Shown here: one piece after another, positions 10,281 to 22,254 of the stretch
How the letters are laid out: every line of letters begins with the position of its first letter
Numbering within the stretch: the first letter of the stretch is position 1
Assembly (NCBI GenBank): GCA_030686995.1
Contig: CM060697.1
Coordinates: 100,020,147 to 100,084,146, forward strand
Direction of reading: 5' to 3'
DNA from: Artemisia argyi
Lineage: Eukaryota > Streptophyta > Magnoliopsida > Asterales > Asteraceae
DNA: 64,000 bases
Translations under genes and position numbers: made by a program
Notes under the pieces: generated by a model
What the model was told of the DNA's origin: nothing
Databases searched by the model: none
Seen by the model: the letters and a program-made list of their open reading frames with translations, nothing else

Positions 10281-10691
10281 TCAAGCATCAATCTGAAAAT
10301 CAGGAAAACGTTTGACCATGTCACTATGCAGCTCCCATGTTGCATCATCCACTGTTCCATTAGACCATTGGACTAAGACAAAAACTTTGCCTGTTGTGCC
10401 CACCTTTCCCAATCTTCTATCCAGAATTGCAACTGGTACCACTTCTAACTCACCATCACTATTACACCTTGGAAGAACAGGAGTAGAAGTAGGAGGAGAA
10501 CCCTTAAACTTTTTGAGCTGTGAAATGTGAAAGACTAGGTGGATTTGTGAACTTGCAGGTAAATCCAGCTTATATGCAACTTGGCCAACTCTTTCCAAAA
10601 TTTGAAAAGGACCATAGTATTTTGGATTGAGCTTCTTGTATTTTCCCATTCTCACTGTGACTTGCCTATGAGGTTGTAACTTCAGAAACAC
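10281..10691 (-). pseudogene. gypsy integrase C-terminus with chromodomain-like end
   Basis: The frame reads the integrase tail (FLKLQPHRQVTVR, KKLNPKYYGPFQILERVG, AYKLDLP, HPVFHIS-like HLVFHISQLKKF) and ends with a chromodomain-like segment (LVQWSNGTVDDATWE). This is the usual end of chromovirus pol. It is out of frame with the upstream pol piece because of a frameshift near 10690-10740. Chromodomains guide integration to marked chromatin in this group; that is family knowledge. Confidence 0.85.
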
Positions 10692-10999
10692 CCATTGGCC
10701 AATTTCAAATTCTCTTTCAGTCCTCTTTGTATCAGCAAAAACTTCATTCTATGTTGTGACCATTCCAAATGAAACTTGAGCAATTGAATTGTAGCTTCTC
10801 TTGCAGCTAATGATCTATCCACACTTTCTACTGAACTCTGACCTTGAACATAAGCTATAGGGCTTGTAGGTGGCTGACCATAAAGAACTTCAAAAGGAGT
10901 TATCTGAGTAGCAGTGTGATAATTGGTGTTATACCAATATTCAGCTAAAGAGACCCACTTTGTCCAAGCTTTTAGCTTCTCTCCAGTTATGCATCTCAA
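10682..10999 (-). pseudogene. gypsy integrase middle piece
   Basis: It continues the main pol frame directly after a stop codon at 11000-11002. It encodes the segment LKAWTKWVSLAEYWYNT and TPFEVLYGQPP, typical of the gypsy integrase region beyond the catalytic core. Near the end the frame turns to nonsense (FLLIQRGLKEN) because of a frameshift, and the true tail resumes in the frame of 10281-10691. Confidence 0.85.
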
Positions 11000-13909
11000 T
11001 TAGCATTCCAAACACCTATTAACTACTTCAGTCTGGCCATCAATTTGAGGATGGTATGAAGTAGATAAATATAGGCTAACTTTTAACATTTTGAAGAGTT
11101 CTTTCCAAAACAAGCTTAAGAAAACTTTATCCCTGTCACTCACTATCACCTTTGGAAGACCATGAAGCTTGTACACATTGTCTAAAAACACTTGAGCCAC
11201 TTGAACAGCTGTGAAAGGATGACTTAAAGGGATAAAATGGCTGTACTTACTCAGTCTATCCACTACTACAAACAACACAGTTTTTCCATTAGAGGGTGGA
11301 AGACCTTCTATGAAATCCATGGATATTTCTGACCATACTTGTTGTGGTATAGGGAGAGGTTGTACGAGACCTGGATATGCAGAAAGATCTGGTTTATTAG
11401 CTTGACAGACTCTGCAATTGGCCACAAAAGTTTTCACTTGTTGTCTCAACTTCTTCCAGTAACAAAAACCAGTCACTCTTTTCATGGTAGCTTGTACTCC
11501 TGAATGACCACCACTAGGATCTGAATGGAAGTAACTGAGTAGAGCTTGTCTCAATTGTTCATCATTTCCAACCACCAATTTACCCTTCCTTCTCAATTGA
11601 CCTTGCAACAAAGCATAATGTTTGTGAGACTGAGGATTCTGTTCCAAATTAGCTACCAACTTCTGCAAGTCCACATCTGACTTGCAAGAGTCTATAATTT
11701 GGTGGACATAATCACTGGTAATGGTAGACAAAGCCAAATGTAGTAACTGAGCACTAGTAGGTATTCTTAAAAGAGCATCAGCAGCTTTGTTTTCACTACC
11801 CTTTTTGTACAATATTTCATAATCAAATCCCATGAGCTTAGGTAACCATTTCATCTGAGAAGGAGTAGTGATTCTTTGCTCTAATAAGTATTTTAAACTG
11901 AAATGGTCTGTCTTAATCTTAAAGTGCCTATCCAAAAGATACCCTCTCCACTTATTCAAAGCTTGTATCACTGCCAAAAGCTCTTTTTCATAATTAGATA
12001 AGAGTTGATGTCTGGGAGACAGGGTTTTACTGTAATAAGCTATTGGATGGCCTCCTTGCTGTAACACTGCACCAATACCTCCATGGGATGCATCTGTTTC
12101 AATGACAAACATCTCATTGAAATCAGGAAGTTTGAGTACTGGAGCTTGCACCATAGCCTGCTTTAAAGCATCAAATGCTTCTTGTGTAACACTCGACCAA
12201 GCAAAGCCATTCTTCTTAAGCAACTGTGTTAAAGGATGGCTGATGACTGCATAACTTTTGACAAACCTTCTATAGTAACCTGTTAACCCCAAAAAACCTC
12301 TGAGTTGCTTAATGTTTTTAGGTACTGGCCAATTCTTCATTGCCTCAATTTTAGAGCCATCAGTAGCTACTCCTTCTCTAGTAATCACATGACCTAAATA
12401 TTCAACTTTGTCAGCTCCAAACACACACTTAGACTGTTTGGCATAGAGTGTGTGTTGTATCAAAACTTGCAAAACCAGTCTCAAATGTTGAACATGCATT
12501 TCTAGAGTTGGACTATACACTAAGATATCATCAAAAAATACCAACACAAACTTCCTCAAATAAGGCTTCAACACAGAATTCATAAGAGCTTGAAATGTAG
12601 ATGGAGCATTAGTGAGTCCAAAGGGCATTACTAGGAATTCATAATGGCCTTCATGTGTCTTAAATGCTGTCTTCTCAATGTCTGGTGGATGCATTCTGAT
12701 TTGGTGGTAACCAGACCTCAAATCCAACTTTGTGAAGTACATTGACCCTTGCAACTCATCAATCAACTCTTCTATCACAGGTATAGGGAACTTGTCTTTG
12801 ATTGTGGCATTGTTCAACTGTCTATAATCTATGCACATCCTCCAACTTCCATCTTTCTTCTTAACCATGACCACTGGAGATGAGAAAGGACTTTGGCTAT
12901 CTCTTATCACACCAGTGTCAAGTAATTCTCTCACCATAACTTCAATTGCATCCTTCTGTGTAGGTGGATGTCTATATGGTCTGGTGTTAATGGGTAAAGT
13001 TCCATCCTTGAGTGGAACTTTGTGATCAAAAGTTCTCATAGGAGGTAGTGTAGTAGGAACTGCAAACACATCTCCAAATTCCTCAATCAACTTTGAAACT
13101 TCTTGTGGAGCTTTTTCATTTTCACTTGTTGATGTTGCCAGCATATTCAGTGAAGTAGAAGGGTAAACACACAACATCATAGAAGACAATTCAGCTGCGG
13201 GTGTTTGATTCTGCATTTTATCACTTTGCTTCCATTGAACTCCAGCTTTGTGAGTGCCTCTCAATACCACTTTCTTACCTTTGTACATGAATTCCATTCT
13301 TAAGTCATTGAAATTGCTCAATATGTTACCCAGTGTAGATAACCATTGGATTCCAAGAACCATCTCACAATCACCCAAAGGCAAGAGCAAAACATCACTT
13401 ACAAATTCTACACCCTGCAACTTCCACTTAAACCCTTTGCAAACAAGATTACTAGTCAACTTCCCTCCTCCTGGCACATCTACATGGAAAGGACAAGTAT
13501 TAGTAAGCCTGCAACCCAACCTTTTAGCTGTGTTCACATCCACAAAGTTATGAGTACTTTCGCAGTCTATCAAGATATGCAACTTATGACTACCCACATT
13601 ACAATAAACCCTCAAAGTTCTGTATGTAGTAGTACCATTGATAGCATTCAAAGAAATATGTGGCTGTAAGTCAATTATTTCCCCTGTTTCCTCTGTTTCA
13701 GCTTCTAACTCCACATTACTGGCATCAACTTCTAATTCATCATCTATGCTTTCTCCCAAAACTTCCAAAGAGAACACCTGACCACTACACTTATGACCTG
13801 GTGTATACCTTTGGTCACAGTAAAAACATTGGTTCTTGGCTCTCTTCTCCTCTAACTCCTTTTGGGTCAACTGTTTCCTCAAAGGGTTGTTTGGTATAGC
13901 CTTGTTTCT
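11000..13909 (-). pseudogene. gypsy pol: protease, RT, RNase H, integrase core
   Basis: In order from the N-terminus: a zinc knuckle (CFYCDQRYTPGHKC, within 20 residues of the first Met), a protease (ILIDCESTHNF), reverse transcriptase (WRMCIDYRQLN, KLDLRSGYHQIRM, VFFDDILVYS), RNase H (IETDASHGGIGAVL), the integrase HHCC region (GHSGVQATMKRV...CRVCQANK) and the D,D,E core (SMDFIEGLPP, VSDRDKVF, DGQTEVVNR). The protease keeps Asp but has CES where SGS is usual, so it is likely inactive. The frame follows gag without a shift but after an amber stop (13910-13912), and ends at a premature TAA. RT motifs are intact. Confidence 0.9.
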
Positions 13910-14740
13910 CTAATTGGGGTTAGGAGCAGGTAATGACAATGGTTTTGGGCCAGTGTTTGGTAATGGAGTTTGAAACCTTGGTGTTGGTAAAATTGGAGGT
14001 CTATACTTCAACTTATTCACATTCACTTTAGCCTCTTCCAATTTACATAACCCATACAAATCAGCAAGTGATCTTGGCCTAAACATTCTTATAGCCAATT
14101 CAATCTCACTTTTCAATCCAGCCATAAAGAAACTCATACTTTGATCATCAGGCAAATCCACTCTACATAACAACCTATCATAAGCATCAATATAATCTTG
14201 TACAGTACCAATTTGTTTTAGTTTCTTGATTTCACTTAATGGGTCATCATAAACAGAACCAAATCTTTTCAAGATTGCTTCTCTGTACATAGCCCAAGAT
14301 ACATCTTCACCCAAATGCCTCACAACTTGTCTATGCCACATCAAAGCTAAATCAGACAAGTGAATGGAAACAAGATTTACCTTCTGGTCATCATGAATGT
14401 TATCCACTCTGAAAAACTGTTCACACTTGAATAACCAATTTCTCACATCTTCACCCCCTCCAAATTTTGGAAACTCAATCTTTGTGGTCCTACTAAATGA
14501 CATCTGTGAACCACCATTTGAACCACCATGGAAGCCTCCATTGGAACCACCTTGTTGTCCTTGATGCCCAGTACTAGTACCTTCACCAGACCTGAATCTT
14601 GTCCATTCATTCATCATGTTGGTCACCAATTGTTGCAAATCAGCCACACTTTGGTTAAGAGACTCCATTGTGAGTTTTTGACTTCGACTTGTATTTCTTG
14701 TTTCCACCATTGTACCAGTAATATCACCACTCATCAACAA
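13910..14740 (-). CDS. gypsy gag (structural protein)
   Basis: A 276-residue frame with the gag domain typical of plant chromoviruses (KIEFPKFGGGEDVRNWLFKC, SDLALMWHRQV, LKQIGTVQDYIDAYDRLL, FMAGLKSEI). A glycine- and glutamine-rich hinge lies at about residues 55-80 and a helical region before it. It ends at TAG, with pol continuing in the same frame. In this group gag and pol are usually one frame, so the TAG is either a nonsense change or is read through. The start could instead be the Met at residue 11 (MVETRN). The zinc knuckle lies after the stop. Confidence 0.85.
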   Translation of the reverse strand: MLMSGDITGTMVETRNTSRSQKLTMESLNQSVADLQQLVTNMMNEWTRFRSGEGTSTGHQGQQGGSNGGFHGGSNGGSQMSFSRTTKIEFPKFGGGEDVRNWLFKCEQFFRVDNIHDDQKVNLVSIHLSDLALMWHRQVVRHLGEDVSWAMYREAILKRFGSVYDDPLSEIKKLKQIGTVQDYIDAYDRLLCRVDLPDDQSMSFFMAGLKSEIELAIRMFRPRSLADLYGLCKLEEAKVNVNKLKYRPPILPTPRFQTPLPNTGPKPLSLPAPNPN

Positions 14741-15372
14741 TGATTATTCACTGAAACAATGACTAATCACTGACCAATTGGGGTAACTAACTGGTGCTGT
14801 TCTGGGTTAATCAATCCAACTGCTGCTTGCCAGCTTGTTCAAGATAAGAAAATTTAACGAGATTTTCGGCTTATCTTGTGGCCGTACAGATGATTGACAC
14901 TAACCAATTGTAAACAGAATAGTAAAATCAGTGGTGGCTGATTTCATAACCGGAATCTTGATTGTTGTCGGAATTTCGCCGGAAAAGATAACCGGAATTC
15001 AAGATTTGTCAGGATAACAATCTTGATATGATCTGAGTTGCCAGGAATTCAAGATTTGTAGAACTCACTCAAAAAGCTAGCTTGTAAGAGGAGGGGACAC
15101 CTAGACTTATAAACCACCACCCAATCCCATACTTGGGCGATGTGGGATCGTAACAATACCCCACCCTTTGAAGAACCAACGTCCTCGTTGGTCACAGCTA
15201 TGTTGGTCACGGTTGGCACCCCTCCTTGGGTCCAAGCCCCCGAGCTCGTTGGTCACGGCTATGTTGGTCACGGTTGGCACCCTTCTTTCGGGTCCAAGCC
15301 ACCACTCCACATGCCACCACTCCGAGTGTTGGAACCTCGAACTGTAGGGCTAGCTCTTGATACCACTTGATA
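14741..15372 (-). other. gypsy 5' leader with 61-bp tandem repeat
   Basis: Untranslated leader between the 5' LTR and gag. A 61-base unit (starting GTTGGTCACRGCTATGTTGG) occurs at 15187-15247 and 15248-15308, and each unit contains GTTGGTCACRG twice. A Met-type primer site (TGGTATCA on the - strand, near 15359-15366) lies close to the LTR. The region is more CG-rich than its surroundings. Confidence 0.65.
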
Positions 15373-15677
15373 TGATCTTTAGATCTCTAATGAAGAAATG
15401 GTAAAGATCTCACAAATTGATGAACACTCAAGGATTAAGAAGAGAGTATTGGATCAAAAAGTGATTTGTTATTATTGAATGAGAGTTTGTTACAAATTGA
15501 GAGGAAAGAAATGTGCAATTACAAGATAGATGTGAAATGAATACAATGGAAATGATTTATACAAGTGTTGGTTGTTAACTGATTTTCCCGCCCAAACTGA
15601 TATGAAAATCAGTTACTTCAGTTACTAAATGTGTTGACTTTTGTTGACTTTGTTGACTTATTGACTTTGATACTTCA
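15373..15677 (-). repeat. 5' LTR of the gypsy element
   Basis: Partner of 9936-10250, nearly identical over about 295 bases. Its outer end (GATACTTCATGTTTT) differs from the left LTR (TATACTTAAGCTCATGTCA) by a small deletion, so the exact edge is uncertain by a few bases. Confidence 0.85.
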
Positions 15678-15775
15678 TGTTTTTGGTTTGAGGAAACGAT
15701 TTTGCGTTGAATCTTTGTTTGTCGATTTGATTTTTGTCAGATTCTTGGGATAGTCTTTGTTTGGTGGACCCTCAT

Positions 15776-16182
15776 TGTAGGACCTTAAATAACACAACTT
15801 TATCACAAATATAAAAGATTAGAAGAAGAAAGATGGTGACTTGGTGAGAGTATATGGATCGTATATGTGTAACTAGAGAGATGGAAAATGAGATAATATT
15901 ATTAAGAAACACACACAAATACACACACAAGGACACACCTCAAATGAGCCTTTGAGGTGTTTAAATAGTTCTTAACATGAGATGCCCTATGGGCTTTCTA
16001 TGGGCTTGGGCTTGGACTTGGTTACATGGTTGGATAACTAGGCTTATGAAACATAGCACATAACATATTAGTTTGCCAAGTCCAAGGCCCAATGACTAAA
16101 CTATTACTAATCTTAACAAACGACACAAAGTTACAATATGAGAATGACCATCACTTCTATATATATATTTTTAATGCTAACA
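15776..16182 (-). repeat. 3' LTR of the SIRE-type copia element
   Basis: 407 bases from TGTAGGACCTT to GCTAACA. By eye it differs from 27532-27938 at about six positions (near 98.5 percent identical). CTCAT precedes it and also follows the right LTR, a perfect 5-base target duplication. The - strand purine tract AGGGGGAGAT lies directly inside (16183-16194). Confidence 0.95.
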
Positions 16183-18742
16183 ATCTCCCCCTAAGGGGTG
16201 GTCATTCGAATGATGCTCCACGTGAGTGGGTCTTCCGTGTTCTTTGTCTTTAACTTTGTGTGTCGTTGTAGAATAGTCTTTAGTCTTTGTTCCTTCATGC
16301 TTTGTGATATTTGATAACTGCTTTTTCATCGTTCTTTGTTCCTTTGTGATGTGGAGTTATCTGCCTTTCGTCACTTCTGCGTCTGTGGTGGTTGTTTGCC
16401 ATTCCAACATGCTCATACATCTTTGGACTTTGATATTCATATGCACGTAGTTCCCTTTCTTTCACTTTGATCTTTAGTCTTTATACTTTGTAGATTCTTC
16501 TTTTTGGCGTAGAATCTTTCTTTGAACTTTGTGTTGTATAGATCTTTGAGGGAGCTTTCTTTAACTTCCAGATGTATGTATGAGCACGTGGAATCTGTCG
16601 CCATGGAGATGAAGTGTCCCTGCATATAAAAAGTTAGCAATAAAACATCCGGTACTTACAGATAAGAATTAGAGATCGTCAACAGCATAGTGTGAAGACT
16701 CCTTCTAACCCTTACCAAGGCCGTTCCCATATCAGATACTCTCGAGAGAGCTTACAAGACCTACTAAGTAGCTCAATGACTGGGTGAGTCGCTGGGGATC
16801 ACTCCACGACTGTAGACCGTTTGAAACCACCGCGAACACTAAGCGTAACCCATAAAGAATTACCGAAGTGACCTGCTGTCAGGGCTGCTTGATGTTGACC
16901 CTGGTAGGAATTTCCATTCAATCATTGAGAATCACAAATGTGAATCCTCTCATAAATGTTTTGGCAGATTGCTAAGATCTGCGTAGGACTCTAAAGTTTA
17001 CATCTGGCGTCCTTAATGATGAACAACCAGTGTAGAAATATCATGTGTTCCTATGAGATCTTTTGATGAATCTCGGGGCTCTAGACTCGATAAGTGCACA
17101 TTTGGTTTCCTATGCGGAGATTAGGGAGAGGTCTCCTGCTTCAATATCAACCATCTCTAAGAGACAGGTCGATAGATTACACCGGTTCCCCGTGAGAATG
17201 AAACAAGCTCTTTTAAGAGAACTTGAGTGGTTAAGAAGGTTTAGTGCAGTGCGTCACTGGGTCCATGACGTCTTTGTCTTCAATACCGGAGTCACCTTAG
17301 TAACAACCAGTAGCATATGAGTTGAACCCGGTGTCTGCCCTAAGGTTGAACATTTGGAGGGCTATTTCTTTTCACCCTTTTTCATAACTTTTCTTTTTAA
17401 TTCTTCAACCCCTTCTTTCTCCTTTCTCATTTTCTCCTTTTTTCAATCATACCTAAGGACTTCTAATTCTAATTTATTGGAATTGTCCTTGGGTAGATCC
17501 CTCCGGCTCTGGCGGATCATAGGACGGTTTTTCCTAACCTTAGTCACCTTATAACTCCATGACTATCCTATCATTGATCACATGCCATAAAACCTTTTGC
17601 GAAAATCTCTCAAAGTGTTTATGATAATAAAACACATTTTGTTGACACTTCGAGAGTTTTGCATTTCTTTTGAAGGACTCCCCCTTCACATGTGCTCATG
17701 GATAATTAAGAAATTTGCACATGCGTGAGGAGTTTGCACTTTTGAATTGATCCACTTTCAGCGAACATGACCGATTCGAGACACGCTTACATCACTAGTT
17801 AGACTAGCTTGAAATTATTACCCGTCCTGGTCAAGTCCAAAGAAAGTCTCTCGATGAGGTACATTCTACTCAGACAAGTCCTATGCGAGACACGCTTACA
17901 TCACTAGTTGGACTAGCTTGAAATTATTACCCGTCCAGGACAGGTCCTTTCGATTACTGACATTTTAAGCTTCGTCAATTCATTGGTACTTACTGAGTCG
18001 AGCTCTTCTGAGATTCAGCCACAATCTTTACACATTTTGATCACATTTTAATCATGTCTTCTCCCCCTCAAAAATAGCATATCGTGATATTTTTTATATC
18101 AACAGATTAAGAAAAAGCTTTTGGAGAGAAAGACAGATTCTGCATGAATTTGGAACATTTTTTCTTTTTATACTCCCCCTTAATGATAGCATATTTAAAA
18201 TTAATTAAGGGTTTTGAGGGAGTTATCTTGAGCACTAATTTTGAGAGATTTCGAGAAATCTTTTGAACAATCTTGAAAAAGTGCTCAAGAATTTTGTTGG
18301 AAAACGAGTTTATGCTTGAAATCTTTTTCGTTTGTTTAGACTCGAACGTTTTGAAAAAGAGTTCGTCATTGAACGTACGAGTCCTTGATTTGAAAATAAT
18401 CAGAAGTCGTCATTTTAGTTCGGGTTTCGTACTGAGGTATACGAAAGCCATAGTGAAGAAAATTTTGAGAAACGACATGTTTTAGAAAAACATTTTAAAG
18501 AACTCCCGCTCAAGCATCTGTACATGTCCGTATAATTGTTGAATGACATTTCTAGAAACGTACAGAATATTGATTTATACGAGAGACATGTCGTGAGAAG
18601 AATATTTTTGGATTTTTTGATTTTATATTGTTTTTGTATTTTTTGAAAATTTTATATTTTTGTATTTTGTTTTTGTTGGTTTTTCAAATTTTGTATTTTG
18701 TTTTTCAAAAATATTTACAGCGAAGCAATTTTGAAAACTTTT
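16183..18742 (-). other. 3' non-coding region of the copia element
   Basis: 2.5 kb between the end of pol and the 3' LTR. In SIRE elements an env-like frame may sit here, but I see none. A 50-base unit (GAGACACGCTTACATCACTAG...) occurs at about 17777-17827 and 17887-17936. A T-rich stretch near 18600-18720 yields only low-complexity frames. Confidence 0.7.
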
Positions 18743-20209
18743 TCAAGAAGATTCGAGAAGACGTTCTAGCTCCTCAGGAGTTAGGCTTCGCATGCCAATT
18801 CGTCGAACTAAATAGTCAAACCTTTCTTTTGGAAGGGCTTTAGTAAATAGATCGGCGAGTTGATAATCAGTCTTAACGAAAAATAATTCAACAGTACCCT
18901 CTTCCACGTGTTATTTGATGAAATGGTAGCGGACTTTGATATGCTTCGTCTTAGAGTGATGTACGGGATTGCACGAGATGGCTATGGCACTTTTTGAGTC
19001 ACAATACATAGGTATTCTGTCAAACGTAAAGCCATAATCTGTGAGCTGTGTCCGCATCCAAAGAACTTGGGCACAACACGCAGATAGAGACACATACTCG
19101 GCTTCGGCGGTTGATAGCGCAGTACAATCCTGTTTCTTTGACGACAAGCTTACTAGCTTTTCACCCAAAAATTGTGCTCCGCCTGATGTACTCTTTGCTG
19201 TAACTTGATCACCGGCATGGTCTGCATCTGAAAATGCTGTTAGATTGAACTCCGAATCCTTCGGATACCAAAGTCCCATGTTGATGGTGCTTCGTAGGTA
19301 CCGAAAGATCCGTTTAACCTCTTTGAGGTGAAGTTCGGTAGGCTTTGCCTGAAACAGTGCTAACAAGCAAACAGCGAATTGAATATCGGGTCGACTAGCA
19401 GTTAGGTACATGAGAGAACCGATCATGCTCCGATATTTCTTCGGATCGATAGGTTTCCCAAACAAATCAGCACCTATTTTTGGTGAAGTGACCATTGGTG
19501 TACCAACAGAATCACAATTTTCCATTCCATGTTTTTTCAAAATCTCTATTGTATATTTAGCTTGATTGATAAAAATACCACGAGGGGATTGATGTATTTG
19601 TAAACCAAGAAAGAATTTTAGTTCCCCCATCATGGACATTTCAAATTTACTTTTCATGAGATTTTCAAAATGTTTTGAATGGTTAGGATTGGTTGATCCA
19701 AAAATAATGTCGTCCACGTAAATTTGAACGATCAAAATTTCATCTTTGAATTTTTTGATAAACAAGGTGTCATCAACCATTCCTTTTGTGAAATTGTTTT
19801 TAAGCAAGAAAGATGATAGTTCGTCATACCATGCTCTTGGAGCTTGTTTTAAACCATAAATTGCTTTCTTAAGCTTGTAGACGTAGTCTGGATGATCTTT
19901 GTCGATGAATCCCTCTGGCTGACTCACATACACTTCTTCTTTCAGAGTTCCATTCAAGAAAGCTGTCTTAATGTCCATCTGATAGACTGTGATGTTTTTG
20001 TGAGCGGCATAGGCTAAGAAAATCCGGACTGCTTCAAGTCTAGCTACAGGCGCGAATGATTCCTCGAAATCTATCCCTTCTTCTTGTGGATAACCTTTAG
20101 CCACGAGACGAGCTTTGTTGCGAATAACAGTCATTTCCTCATCCAGTTTGTTCTTCCACAACCACTTGAGATCAAGAACACGTTTATCAAGTGGTCGTTC
20201 AACAAGTTC
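18743..20209 (-). pseudogene. copia reverse transcriptase and RNase H
   Basis: Begins directly after a stop (TAG, 20210-20212) in the same frame as the integrase. Motifs: [43 protein letters not shown], the catalytic [10 protein letters not shown], then [20 protein letters not shown], and RNase H ([30 protein letters not shown]). After VRYHFIK a TAA (about 18911) cuts off a still recognisable tail ([13 protein letters not shown]) that runs to a TGA near 18743. So RT is intact in motif but both flanks of the frame are interrupted. It copies element RNA into DNA in virus-like particles; that is family knowledge. Confidence 0.9.
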
Positions 20210-22254
20210 CTAACTATCATGTAACAAGTATTGAAGAAATTCCTCCTGCATCGCTTCAATCCAAGGGTTTTCTGCCATTGCTTCCCGAATGTTCTTTGGT
20301 TCTTTGAGGCTGATTGAGCAAACGTAAATGCACAATTTGAGATCAGTGGCAAGTTGTCTCCTCGTCTGAACTGGCTTTGAAGGTTCACCAATAACATGTA
20401 CTAACGGATGGTCTTTTGTCCATTGAAACGTAGAAGGGTACCTTTGGTTGAACGAATGTGTGTTAGATGGTTCTTTTAACCTTGAAGAAGATTCAACAGA
20501 GTCTGATGCAAACGGGTTTTCAAATACTTCTTCTTCTTCTTCTTCTAACGCAACATCGTTTGAATTAGATGTAGGTTCTTCTTGAAAATTTGTGTTTTGG
20601 TTTTGCTCATCAACGTTTGGTAGAACAGTTTCAAGTACTGGAGTTGCTTGAGTAGATGTAGATGATGTTGATGTAGTTGGTGCTTCAGTTTTGATTGTGG
20701 TAGATGCATCTTGTGATGGTGGTGGTGGTTGATGGTTTTGAGCGGGTGCAGCGGAATGTTGTTGAGATGCATTTGTCGAAGTTCCACCATAATATTCATC
20801 AAACATTAACTCAAAGAAATTTTCCAGTTCTTGTTCTGAAGGTTTTTCCGTGTTTGTTGACTGAGCTCCTTGAGGCACGAGTCCTGAACTGATGTGTCCA
20901 GAAGTCTGCATGTTTGGTGTGGGTCCTAATCTGGATTGATTAGAAGCCATTGGATTAAGCGCGGGTTCTATAGCGAGTCTCTCAGAAGCCATTTGTGAAA
21001 TCTCGTCAAACTTCACATTCATCGTCTCCATAATCCTTTTTGTTCTTCTATTATACACCCTGAATGCCCTCGAGTTTTCTGAATATCCAATGAAGATTCC
21101 AATATCACCCTTAGCTTTTAACTTCCCTAGATCTTCTCTATCATTCGTCGGATAGCACAAAGCGCCAAATACGTGAAGATAAGAGATGTCAGGTTTACGG
21201 TTGTTCACTAGCTCATATGGGGTTTTATTGAATCTTGGATGGACTAGGGATCGGTTTTGAGTAAAACAAGCAGTGGCTATAGCATCAGCCCATAAGAATA
21301 GAGGTGCACTAGAAAAAATCAGCATTGTGCGAGCAGCTTCCACAAGAGTTCTATTTCTTCTTTCAACTACCTCATTCTGCTGTGGAGTTCTAACAACTGA
21401 TGTTTGATGTGTGATTCCAACATCTTCAAGGTAAGTTCTTAACTCCTGGTTTGTAAATTCTGTGCCATTGTCTGTTCTTATAATCCTTACTGGAGCTTGA
21501 AGTAGAACTTGAATACGCTTCAGAAAGGTGATGATGATGCCTGGTGCTTCGTCTTTTGATCTCAAAAACTTTACCCAAGTATATCTTGAATAATCATCAA
21601 CAATAACAAGAATATACTTCTTCCCATTAATGCTTTCAACTCTCATTGGGCCACATAAGTCCATGTGCAACATATGTAACCTTGCTTCCGAACTAGGTAC
21701 GGTTTTGGGTTTATATGATGCTCTTTTACTTTTTCCTTGTTCGCATGATGGACATAGATGTTCCTTGGTGTATTTGAACTTAGGAAGTCCGGTGACGATG
21801 TTGTCTTTGGCTAACTTGTTGATTGTGTCGAAATTGAGATGGGATAAACGTCTATGCCACAGCCAGGACTTAGTTTCGGTTGCCCTTGTCATAAGACAAA
21901 TTGGTGATGTAGAAGCCATTTGGTTGATGTCGATAGCATACAAGTTTGTACTACGATTACCAGTTAAGAGATCATCACCAACCAAATTTCTGATAAAAAC
22001 CGTGTTTCTTCTGAAAGCCACTTCTAAATCTGCATCACAAAACTGCCCGACTGAAAACAAGTTGTGTCCCAACCCTTCGACGTAGTAAACTCGAGTGATT
22101 AAGAAATTCTCAAACCGAAGATCTCCATAACCCTGAATAGCTGCTACATGATCATTTCCAAAGCGTACAGTTCCCATGAATTTCCAGACGAAATTGATCA
22201 GCAGCTTTAAATTCCCGGTCATGTGCTTGGAGCAACCCGAGTTGACGATCCAAA
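20210..22254 (-). pseudogene. copia protease end and integrase
   Basis: The frame holds the end of the protease (GYGDLRFENF, VYYVEGLGHNLFSVGQFCD), the integrase HHCC zinc site (WHRRLSHLNF ... CPSCEQGK), the catalytic core (LHMDLCGPM, IRTDNGTEF, PQQNEVVERRNRT) and the hinge with an Asp/Glu-, Gln- and Ser/Thr-rich linker (EEEEEEVFENPF). Just upstream in this frame the protease site reads VNSGCSKHM, where the catalytic residue should be Asp. PQQNE has Glu where Gly is usual. The frame ends at a TAG in place of an expected Trp codon. A frameshift near 22220-22260 separates it from the long gag-linker frame. Confidence 0.88.

Larger units (their letters stand above)
9936..15677 (-). mobile_element. 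Ty3/gypsy chromovirus-type LTR retrotransposon
   Basis: A 5.7 kb element with LTRs of about 310 bases, a Met-type primer site beside the right LTR, a purine tract beside the left LTR, and gag-pol on the - strand in the order gag, protease, RT, RNase H, integrase, chromodomain-like end. That order is the gypsy order. The flanks GTTTA and GTTTT agree at 4 of 5 bases as a possible target duplication; the right end is slightly altered. Coding is broken at several places, so it is not autonomous. Confidence 0.88.

Noticed and set aside
12831..13899. Several + strand open frames across the gypsy pol
   Set aside because: They are reverse-frame shadows of the - strand pol, with no motif of their own.
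18628..18843. Phe/Leu-rich frame that looks like a membrane protein
   Set aside because: It arises from a T-rich stretch in the copia 3' region and overlaps the remains of the RNase H tail.
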